This document shows positions 1-7,869 of a stretch of 46,395 nucleotides of DNA, one piece after another. Position numbers and translations under genes: made by a program. The stretch spans positions 1 to 46,395 of the forward strand of contig DUEY01000008.1 in the NCBI GenBank assembly GCA_011174795.1, in the 5' to 3' direction. Position 1 is the first letter of the stretch. Each line of letters starts with the position of its first letter. The notes beneath the pieces are model-generated. The model ran no database searches. It was given only the letters and a program-made list of their open reading frames with translations, and was not told where the DNA came from. This DNA is from Dehalococcoidia bacterium. Lineage in GTDB: Bacteria > Chloroflexota > Dehalococcoidia > SZUA-161.

Positions 1-1
1 G

Positions 2-565
<564 letters not shown>

Positions 566-750
566 TCGTAGCATAAATGTCTTCGGGGGCTTCTGAAGCC
601 GATTCCGAACTGCAAATCAGATGATCGGGAACTGATAGCCGTCACGAGCTGACTTACTGTAAACGCTCGATGGAGGCAAGTAGCTCCCGGGGTGTTCAAT
701 AGGGAAAGTGTGATGTAGTTGGGCCCTTCCACGTCTCCACCAATGAAGCT

Positions 751-784
751 AAAACGCCAGCGGTGAAACGCTAGCGTTTTTATT
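751..784 (+). terminator. Intrinsic terminator, possibly bidirectional
   Basis: AAAACGCcAGCG-GTGAAA-CGCTaGCGTTTTTATT: stem with one mismatch followed by a T run, between katG (+) and the convergent 61-aa gene (-). Confidence 0.7.
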
Positions 785-790
785 CCCTTA

Positions 791-976
791 TTACCATTCA
801 CCAACTATTGCCCGTACAATCAGCATTACGAGAAAACCGCCGCCCAGACCGAGAAAGATACCGGCAGTAATATCATCGACTAAAAAACCGACACCCATGC
901 CAATAAAAAGACCGGCCGGTATTGCCAACCCAGTAACGCCTTTTCGCTCCTTCGGTTGCTCTGGCTGTGTAGACAT
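791..976 (-). CDS. Small glycine-rich membrane protein (61 aa), hypothetical
   Basis: Two hydrophobic Gly-rich segments (GLFIGMGVGFLVDDITAGIFLGLGGGFLVMLIVRAIVG); GGAGG SD just upstream of ATG 976; promoter-like TTGACA-18-TACTAT upstream. Confidence 0.7.
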   Translation of the reverse strand: MSTQPEQPKERKGVTGLAIPAGLFIGMGVGFLVDDITAGIFLGLGGGFLVMLIVRAIVGEW

Positions 977-1040
977 GGCTGCCTCCTATCCCATTCCAAT
1001 GCACAATGAGGCATCCTGACCTTCATTGCTCTTGTCGCTA

Positions 1041-1070
1041 ATAGTACATATATGGTACTTGGGTTGTCAA
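1041..1070 (-). promoter_or_regulatory. Sigma70-type promoter for the 61-aa protein with overlapping palindrome
   Basis: Minus strand: TTGACA (1070-1065), 18-bp spacer, TACTAT (1046-1041). AGTAC(1043-1047)...GTACT(1055-1059) inverted repeat overlaps the -10. Confidence 0.5.
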
Positions 1071-1232
1071 TGACCGTCTCTCAACCCCACAGAGCGGGTG
1101 CGGAGCGATGATACAGCACAAAGGTTTATTATGCAACGGCGCGAAAAACGCCCGGATTTGGCTCTCAGGACGTGGTATGAAATAATATGTACTCATGGGC
1201 TGATAGGTATAATCGAGGCAAGGATCGCTGAC

Positions 1233-1667
1233 ATGAGCCTGGCATTTACCGAGGAGTTGATAGCGCCGTGCGAAATGAACTGCGGGATCTGCAGCAGTTA
1301 CCTGGCTTATTCGAAGAATATCTTAAAGAAACGGGGGGCAATACTGCACTGTGCCGGATGTATACCTCGTGACAAGAGATGCGCCTATATAAGGAAAATC
1401 TGTATTAATCTGAGGAATGATCGAATCAGGTTCTGCTACGAGTGCTATGATTTCCCGTGCGACAGGCTCCGGGAGCTTGATAAACGGTACAGGAAAAATT
1501 ACGGCATGAGCATGGTCGAAAACCTGGAGTTCATCAGGGATAACGGTATCGGTAAGTTCCTGGTTAAGCAGGAGGAGAGGTATAAGTGCCTGAAATGCGG
1601 TGGTGTTGTCTGTGTCCATAACGGGAAGTGTTATGACTGCGAGCGGATAGAAAGCTGGAAGGGATAG
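1233..1667 (+). CDS. Cysteine-rich DUF3795-like protein
   Basis: Cys pattern CEMNCGICSSYLAY...CAGCIPRDKRCAYIRKIC...CYECYDFPCDRL...CLKCGG...CYDC. ATG at 1233 is a more likely start than 1098. Confidence 0.65.
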   Translation: MSLAFTEELIAPCEMNCGICSSYLAYSKNILKKRGAILHCAGCIPRDKRCAYIRKICINLRNDRIRFCYECYDFPCDRLRELDKRYRKNYGMSMVENLEFIRDNGIGKFLVKQEERYKCLKCGGVVCVHNGKCYDCERIESWKG

Positions 1668-1798
1668 CGCAAAGAGCCGAAAAATGAAATTCTCTGGACG
1701 AGGGAGGAATTGGTATCAGCCTTTCTAGAAACTAAACGTAGAATTTACATAACATTTATAGTGCGACCATGTAGCACGTTTGTGCTTTTGGGAGTTTT

Positions 1799-3043
1799 TC
1801 AGGCCTCCAGTACCCTTTTCACCAGTGATAGCTCGTCTCTCATCAGCCGTGGCATGAGGAAGTTCCTTTTCACATTTTCCTTGCCCTCCTTACCCAGCCT
1901 GGCGGCGATGTTCGGGTTTTTCAGGAGATAGACCACTTTATCAGCGCACCCCTCGATGCTTTGGACGAGATAGTTACTGAGGTTCCCTGTCATCTGCATG
2001 GGGATGCCGCCAGCGTTGCCGGCCACCACGGGGCGTGCCTTCCACAGCGCCTCGGACACCACCAAGCCGAATCCCTCCCTGATCGACTTCTGAATAACCA
2101 CATCGCAGGCTGTCTGGAAGGCATTTACCTGCATGCTGCCGACTCCGGTCAGATTGGTGAAGACATAGACGTCGTTATCCTTATCTGCCTCTGTGTGTAT
2201 GGCAGCGTACATCTCCGAACCTTCGGGGTCATCTGCAGCCAGTGAGCCGACCAGTGCCAGTTGCAGCCCCGGCACCCTCTCCTTGGCAAGCTGGTAGATC
2301 TTGATAACCCCGAATGGGTCCTTCCAGGGGTCGAATCTTGATACCTGGAGGATGAGAGGACGTGCCCGGTCTATGCCGAGGTTCTCGGTCATCTCGCGGC
2401 AGAGACCTCTGGGGAGGGCCATGTTTTTGGCGCTGAGTGCGTCGATGGCCGGGGCCATGGTCGCTATGATGGGCACTGTGAGGTCACGGGGGATAAACTC
2501 GGCCATGGTAAATATCGCCGCGTCGTAGTGCTTCAAATAGGTGTGCAGGAAATTCCAGGCCTCTTCATCCGGCTCCGACGTGTCTATATGGCAGCGCCAG
2601 AGCCACTTGGCGTGGGTATTGTCGCTGAAATATCTTACTGCCGCCGGCTGGGGATCGTTAATGATGAATACATCGTAGTTGTAGTCCATCTCCAGCGCGT
2701 TGGCTTTGCTCTGCGTCTCATAGAGCTCGAGGGCTTCCTTACTCCGGATGAGCGAGCTATCGCCGCCCTGTAAGGCGTTATGCAGGCTCTTGGTGACTGT
2801 GAAGAAAGGACGGTCCCCATGTATAACCTGCCAGTCCATAGTGATTCCCAGGTTGCGCACCAGGGGGACGTAGGAGCTGAGGAGTTCGGCTACTCCTCCC
2901 CCGAACTGGGTTGAGTTAACATGGCAGATACGAATGCCCTTGAGCTCAGCGGCGAGCTTCTCCAGTTCATCGATGAGCTCGTTGCCCAGTATCAATCTAT
3001 ACTTCTGTAGGTTCCTTACCCCGACCGATACTTTGTTGAGCAT
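1799..3043 (-). CDS. Family 4 glycosyltransferase, trehalose synthase (TreT)-like
   Basis: HVNSTQFGGGVAELLSSYVPLVRNLGITMDWQVIHGDRPFF N-terminal motif and C-terminal REGFGLVVSEALWKARPVVAGNAGGIPMQ. Confidence 0.85.
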   Translation of the reverse strand: MLNKVSVGVRNLQKYRLILGNELIDELEKLAAELKGIRICHVNSTQFGGGVAELLSSYVPLVRNLGITMDWQVIHGDRPFFTVTKSLHNALQGGDSSLIRSKEALELYETQSKANALEMDYNYDVFIINDPQPAAVRYFSDNTHAKWLWRCHIDTSEPDEEAWNFLHTYLKHYDAAIFTMAEFIPRDLTVPIIATMAPAIDALSAKNMALPRGLCREMTENLGIDRARPLILQVSRFDPWKDPFGVIKIYQLAKERVPGLQLALVGSLAADDPEGSEMYAAIHTEADKDNDVYVFTNLTGVGSMQVNAFQTACDVVIQKSIREGFGLVVSEALWKARPVVAGNAGGIPMQMTGNLSNYLVQSIEGCADKVVYLLKNPNIAARLGKEGKENVKRNFLMPRLMRDELSLVKRVLEA

Positions 3044-3120
3044 GTGCCTTCCGCGCCGAGTATAGCATCAGGCTGGTAGCGCTGCAAGCTGCGGGTATGT
3101 ACCTTGTCCTAGCACCGGTG

Positions 3121-3312
3121 CTACTTGGCTTCATCCGAGGCTAGAATGCCGCCGCTGGCCCAGTTCTCCTTAGCTATGTCATCGAAGACGACTATGGTTG
3201 CCTCCGGTGTCGTGTGGGCGATGGTTACCACCGCCTCGGTGATGACCCTCGCCAGCTCGGCCTTCTGGGCGTGGGTTCTGCCCTCCCACATCTCGACTCT
3301 CACTATAGGCAT
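3121..3312 (-). CDS. 4-oxalocrotonate tautomerase family protein
   Basis: 63 aa, MPIVRVEMWEGRTHAQKAELARVITEAVV: Pro after Met, tautomerase-family size and motif. Confidence 0.85.
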   Translation of the reverse strand: MPIVRVEMWEGRTHAQKAELARVITEAVVTIAHTTPEATIVVFDDIAKENWASGGILASDEAK

Positions 3313-3416
3313 TTCGGGGTCACCTCCCCTCTCGGTCTGTTTCAGCCAGATATTAGCACATGCCCTACTTTGTTGTCATTGCGGACCCTTTCACATATAG
3401 CACTTGGGTCTTGGGA

Positions 3417-3445
3417 TTGTTAGGCACTACTGCTGGTTGTATAAT
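3417..3445 (+). promoter_or_regulatory. Promoter for the 53-aa Cys4 small protein
   Basis: TTGTTA (3417-3422), 17-bp spacer, TATAAT (3440-3445). Confidence 0.55.
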
Positions 3446-3485
3446 GGTGGCGTAAGCCCCGTGCAGGAAGCTGAGGAAGTACGCA

Positions 3486-3647
3486 GTGCCCAAATGGCTG
3501 GATAAGCTTAAGATTAAGCTGAAGAAATCACTGGGAAAGGATATCTTCCTGTGTGATAGCTGTAAGTGGGACTGGCGTAGCTCGTGTCATAATCCAGAGC
3601 GCCCCAACGCTACCTCATGCCCTGACTATGAGAAGCGTGGTACGTAA
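3486..3647 (+). CDS. 53-aa cysteine-motif small protein (putative zinc-binding), hypothetical
   Basis: GTG-start ORF missing from the ORF track: MPKWLDKLKIKLKKSLGKDIFLCDSCKWDWRSSCHNPERPNATSCPDYEKRGT. SD GAGG at 3473-3476 and a consensus-like promoter upstream; C-x2-C-x7-C-x10-C. Confidence 0.65.
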   Translation: MPKWLDKLKIKLKKSLGKDIFLCDSCKWDWRSSCHNPERPNATSCPDYEKRGT

Positions 3648-3708
3648 CTTCTGAGACCGCTTCTACGCAGCCACAAATATATTATGTCAAGCTATACTCG
3701 TGGCTGCC

Positions 3709-4560
3709 CTATGTATAATCGTAGAACCCCTTGCCCGTTTTCCGTCCCAGGTGCCCCGCTGTTACCAGCCTCTTTAGAAGCAACGGCGGTGCGAACTTGG
3801 GGTCCTTGAGCTCTTCATACATCGACTCGGCTATGTAGTACATTGTATCCAGCCCGACAAAATCGGCCAGCGACAGCGGGCCCATGGGGTGGTTGCAGCC
3901 GAGCACCATGCCGTTGTCGATATCCTCTCTTGTGGCTATACCTGCCTCAACCATTCTCACGGCCTCGAGCATGAATGCTCCCAGCAGGCGGTTCACGATG
4001 AAGCCCGGCTTGTCCTGCGCTACGATGACCGTCTTGCCCAAGGACTCTCCAAAGCTCTGTACAGTATTGAAAGTCTCCTCGCTGGAGATAACGGTGGTTA
4101 CCACCTCGAGCAGCGCCATCATCGGTACGGGGTTGAAAAAGTGCATCCCTATCACCTTGTCGGGCTTTTTCGTCGCCATCGCAATCTCGGTGACGGACAA
4201 GCAGGAGGTGTTGCTCGCCAGGATGGCGTGAGCGGGACATATCCTGTCGAGGTCGGCGAAGACTTTCTTCTTCAGGTCCATATTTTCTACGACTGCTTCG
4301 ATTACCAGATCGCAATCGGAGAAGTCCTCGATATTGGTAGTGCCCTTCACGCGGCCAAGTATAGCCTCCTCGTCCTCTTTGCTCAGCTTGCCTTTCTCCA
4401 CGCTCTTGGCCAGCGATTTCTTGATTATTCCCAAGCCTTTGTTCAGCAGTTCCTCATTTATCTCCGAGGCTGTGACCGGGTAGCCGGATTGAGCGCAGCT
4501 CTGAGCGATGCCCGCGCCCATTATCCCGCAACCCACGACACCGACTTTCCTGATCTCCAT
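3709..4560 (-). CDS. 3-hydroxyacyl-CoA (3-hydroxybutyryl-CoA) dehydrogenase
   Basis: MEIRKVGVVGCGIMGAGIAQSCAQSG Rossmann motif, HFFNPVPMMALLEVV, DKPGFIVNRLL, GLDTMYYIAESMYEE...GRKTGKGFYDY. Start refined from 4608. Confidence 0.95.
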   Translation of the reverse strand: MEIRKVGVVGCGIMGAGIAQSCAQSGYPVTASEINEELLNKGLGIIKKSLAKSVEKGKLSKEDEEAILGRVKGTTNIEDFSDCDLVIEAVVENMDLKKKVFADLDRICPAHAILASNTSCLSVTEIAMATKKPDKVIGMHFFNPVPMMALLEVVTTVISSEETFNTVQSFGESLGKTVIVAQDKPGFIVNRLLGAFMLEAVRMVEAGIATREDIDNGMVLGCNHPMGPLSLADFVGLDTMYYIAESMYEELKDPKFAPPLLLKRLVTAGHLGRKTGKGFYDYT

Positions 4561-4656
4561 TACGCTCCTTTTCTGTAGCTGATTTATGACCATGTGCCAA
4601 TATATCAAGTGGCGGCAACCCAGTCAAGGCGCAAATGTTTATGGCGATGAGAAGCC

Positions 4657-5340
4657 TTATCCTTTACCCCATGATTTGCTCTCCCTGACCTGTTCCCCGG
4701 CGTCCTTTAAGTCATCCCATGCCATTCCCAGCTTCGCTGCCCACTCTCTATAGTAGTCAAGTATTTCATCCCAGGGAAAATCATCGTAGGGCCCGTGGTA
4801 GTTCAGATGCTCGATATGTGGTTGACCGTCTTCAGTATATCGGGAGTCCTTGGCATCGTTTATACCATCGAAATCCACCGGTACGAACCGTTTCCTGCGG
4901 CAGGTAGCTATGTCATATGCCGGACTTGCATGAACCCACTTCCCGTCAATATACAGCTCGGCGAAACCATGAAACGGAAAAACGTTGATTCCCCCTATCA
5001 TTTGTTTGAAGCTCTCTGACAACTGAAAGTCGTTGACATCGACGAATCCGAGACGGGCCGGGATTCCAACGGCCCGGGCCAGTGCGCAGAGAAGGACTGA
5101 TTTCTGCTGGCAGATTCCGTTGCCTGCTTCGAGGATGACACTTGCCTTGTACTGGTTGAGGTCATAGAGTTGGGCGTAAGCGTTATGTCTTATCGTATCT
5201 CTTACAAAATAGTAAAGGGCTACAGCCTTCTCTCTGTCGCTTTGCAGTCCTTTGGTAAGCTCTTGAGCCTTGGCTTTGATAGACTCCGTATCGCAATCAA
5301 TAATCTCTGTGCATTTCAAATACCTTTCTATTCCAGTCAT
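4657..5340 (-). CDS. Transglutaminase-like domain protein
   Basis: GNGICQQKSVLLCALARAVGIPARLGFVDV (Cys), HGFAELYIDGKWVHASPAYD (His/Asp). Start refined to 5340, where GGAGG precedes ATG. Confidence 0.85.
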   Translation of the reverse strand: MTGIERYLKCTEIIDCDTESIKAKAQELTKGLQSDREKAVALYYFVRDTIRHNAYAQLYDLNQYKASVILEAGNGICQQKSVLLCALARAVGIPARLGFVDVNDFQLSESFKQMIGGINVFPFHGFAELYIDGKWVHASPAYDIATCRRKRFVPVDFDGINDAKDSRYTEDGQPHIEHLNYHGPYDDFPWDEILDYYREWAAKLGMAWDDLKDAGEQVRESKSWGKG

Positions 5341-5371
5341 GTGGTAACCTCCTTGAACAAGATTATTCAGC

Positions 5372-6106
5372 TTACCAGCCATATCTTAGCCTGGCGATAA
5401 GGCGCTGAGGCAGACCGTGCTCTTTCATCCGCTTCTGAGTGGCGGCGATATCATAGGGGACACGGTAGTAGCTGACAACGCCCTGCTCGCTGTCGTAGAC
5501 AGCATAGCTGGCCCGGGGATCGCCATCTCGTGGCTGCCCTACCCCACCGGGGTTGATAATCAGCCTGTTAACCTCGAGCCTTAGCATGGTATCAGGCGAG
5601 ACTTCGTGTAGTAAACAAGCCCCGTCGGCGGAGAGCTCGAATACGAGCGGTACGTGGCTGTGGCCAACCAGACAGTATTTTGTCTGGAAGTAATCGAAGC
5701 TGATTCTAGCGCTATAGACGGATAGCAGGTACTCCCATATCGGCTCACGGGGGCTGCCGTGAACCAGGGTAAAATCGCCTTCCTCAAGGCTGAGCGGCAG
5801 GTTGTCAAGGTAGTCCAATTCCTCAGAACCTAACTGTTCGGTCGTCCAGACGGAGGCAGCGGCAGCCTCGGGGTTGAAATCGTCCAGGTCTACTCTTCCC
5901 AGTGCTACCCAGTCATGGTTGCCGGCGACACATACATGGTCGTATTGTCGCAAGAGGTCGATGCACTCTCTGGGATCGGGCCCGTAACCGACGACGTCGC
6001 CCAGGCACCATATACGCTCGGCGCTCCCCCTCTCGTCGATATCGCGGAGCACAGCCTGGAAGGCCGCTAGGTTACTGTGGATGTCGGAGATGATGGCATA
6101 ACGCAT
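5372..6106 (-). CDS. Calcineurin-like metallophosphoesterase (YfcE/MJ0936-like)
   Basis: MRYAIISDIHSNLAAFQAVL, WCLGDVVGYGPDP, AGNHDW, GHSHVP motifs. Confidence 0.92.
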   Translation of the reverse strand: MRYAIISDIHSNLAAFQAVLRDIDERGSAERIWCLGDVVGYGPDPRECIDLLRQYDHVCVAGNHDWVALGRVDLDDFNPEAAAASVWTTEQLGSEELDYLDNLPLSLEEGDFTLVHGSPREPIWEYLLSVYSARISFDYFQTKYCLVGHSHVPLVFELSADGACLLHEVSPDTMLRLEVNRLIINPGGVGQPRDGDPRASYAVYDSEQGVVSYYRVPYDIAATQKRMKEHGLPQRLIARLRYGW

Positions 6107-6189
6107 GCTCGCTCCCCGTTAATATATCAGGTTTAGCTTCCTTTGACCATAAGTTGTAGACCGAATTTAAAGTGGCTATAATCTTAGCG

Positions 6190-7179
6190 ATGAAAGTCGG
6201 GGATCTGGGAGAATTCGCCTTAATTGAGTTTATAGCCGACATCGTAGGCAAGCCTTCGGGACGTGACCTTATCCTGGGTATCGGCGATGACGCCTCGATT
6301 TGGTGTACTGAGCAGGCCACCCAGCTCGGCACAACCGATACCTTGGTTCAAAACGTTCACTTCACGCTTGATACAGCTACTTGGCGCGACTTGGGCTGGA
6401 AGGCGCTGGCGATAAACATCAGCGATATTGCTGCCATGGGTGGAGAGCCGTGTTATGCCCTTGTCTCGCTGGCGCTGCCGTCGGTGACCGATGTAGAGAG
6501 CATTGTAGAGTTCTACCGTGGGATGGTGGAACTCGCCAGGAAGTTCGACGTTGACATTTGTGGCGGGAATATCAGTAGCGCTCCTGTGGTTGTTATCAAT
6601 GTTAGTGTGATAGGAAAGGCATCGGACATCATTCTCAGGCGCTCGGCAGCCTTACCCGGTGATCAGATTGCGGTGACTGGTTACCTGGGTCAGGCTGCGG
6701 CTGGTCGCAAGATGCTACAATCGAGGCTGAAGTTTGACTCGGAGACGACCGCTTTCCTTAGAGCAGCTCACCTCCGCCCCTACCCCAGGGTCGCCGAGGG
6801 GCAAATCCTGGTGCAGCACGGGGTGAAGGCAGCGATTGATATTAGCGACGGACTGTTAAGCGACTTGTCGCATATCTGCAAAGCAAGCCGTGTTGAAGCC
6901 AGGGTTCAGCTAGACGGCCTTCCTATTCACCCCATGGTAAAAGCCGCTTTTGAGAAGGAATCGGTCGGCCTAGCGCTTTCCGGTGGCGAGGATTACGAGC
7001 TCCTGTTTACAGCCAAGAGGGAGATTGCTGAGCAAATAAAGGGCTTGATGCTGACCCCAGTGACCGTCATCGGTGAGATTATCAGAGGCGAGCCAGGACA
7101 GGTAACACTTTATAACGAGCGGGGCAGGCCAGTTGAATGGGGTAAGCGAGGCTGGGAGCACTTCAAGACTTTGGGTTGA
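6190..7179 (+). CDS. thiL: Thiamine-monophosphate kinase
   Basis: GEFALIEFIADIV...LGIGDDASIW...TDTLVQNVHF...GWKALAINISDIAAMGGEPCYALVSLALP; GGEDYELLFTA. Confidence 0.95.
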   Translation: MKVGDLGEFALIEFIADIVGKPSGRDLILGIGDDASIWCTEQATQLGTTDTLVQNVHFTLDTATWRDLGWKALAINISDIAAMGGEPCYALVSLALPSVTDVESIVEFYRGMVELARKFDVDICGGNISSAPVVVINVSVIGKASDIILRRSAALPGDQIAVTGYLGQAAAGRKMLQSRLKFDSETTAFLRAAHLRPYPRVAEGQILVQHGVKAAIDISDGLLSDLSHICKASRVEARVQLDGLPIHPMVKAAFEKESVGLALSGGEDYELLFTAKREIAEQIKGLMLTPVTVIGEIIRGEPGQVTLYNERGRPVEWGKRGWEHFKTLG

Positions 7180-7217
7180 GCATAACCACCCAGCTTTACA
7201 CAGATAAGGCTGTGTTA

Positions 7218-7267
7218 CCAGTCCTGACAGTCCTCGGACTTATATGGACTGTGCGGACTGTCACTGG
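7218..7267 (+). other. Imperfect inverted repeat in the thiL-tsaE intergenic leader
   Basis: CCAGT[CCT]GACAGTCC (7218-7233) pairs with GGACTGTCACTGG (7255-7267): 13 bp with one 3-nt bulge. Confidence 0.6.
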
Positions 7268-7313
7268 CAAGGTGCATGCCAATAGCGAATTCACCGTTTC
7301 TATCTGCGTTCAG

Positions 7314-7817
7314 ATGAGTATGACTGTGGCCTCTCTTGAAATAACCAGCGCCAGCGTGGAGCGGACTCGTAAGCTCGGGACAAGGCTTGGCGAGCTGGCT
7401 GAACCCGGGGATGTGATACTGCTTGTAGGCCAGTTGGGCGTGGGTAAGACCTGCCTCACCCAGGGAGTTGCCTGGGGTTTGGGGATCGATGACTACACCG
7501 CGAGCCCTTCATTCGTGTTAGTGAGGGAGTATCAGGGCAGGCTGCCCTTATATCATATTGACTTCTACCGGCTCGACAGGCTCGAAGAGGTTGCCGACCT
7601 GGGGCTCGATGACTACCTCTACGGCGGCGGCTTGTGTGTCGTGGAGTGGGCGGACAAGGGACTGGGTGCGCTGCCGGAGGAGCACCTGCTTATCGAGATG
7701 CAGCACCTCGCCCCGACCAAGCGTAAGCTCAGCTTTTTTGCCCGGGGGGTGAGATATGAGGAGATGTTAGCCCAGATGAAGCTTTCGACGAAGGTGCGTA
7801 AAGCGAAAGGCCGCTGA
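7314..7817 (+). CDS. tsaE: tRNA threonylcarbamoyladenosine biosynthesis ATPase
   Basis: GDVILLVGQLGVGKTCLTQGVAWGLGI, SPSFVLVREYQG, LYHIDFYRL, VVEWADKG motifs. Start refined from 7176. Confidence 0.92.
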   Translation: MSMTVASLEITSASVERTRKLGTRLGELAEPGDVILLVGQLGVGKTCLTQGVAWGLGIDDYTASPSFVLVREYQGRLPLYHIDFYRLDRLEEVADLGLDDYLYGGGLCVVEWADKGLGALPEEHLLIEMQHLAPTKRKLSFFARGVRYEEMLAQMKLSTKVRKAKGR

Positions 7818-7869
7818 TTGAGAAAAATCCAATTTATTGCAGTCTGAATGCGATGACCTAGAGAGAAAC

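Noticed and set aside
1773-1800. AGCAC-GTTT-GTGCT hairpin with following T-rich sequence between the DUF3795 and TreT genes
   Set aside because: Only a 5-bp stem; may be a weak terminator but too little support to call.
3889-4578. 229-aa plus-strand ORF
   Set aside because: Antisense to the 3-hydroxyacyl-CoA dehydrogenase; a composition artefact.
7176-7313. Track N-terminal extension of tsaE
   Set aside because: It translates the structured intergenic element; the TsaE fold begins after the ATG at 7314/7320.
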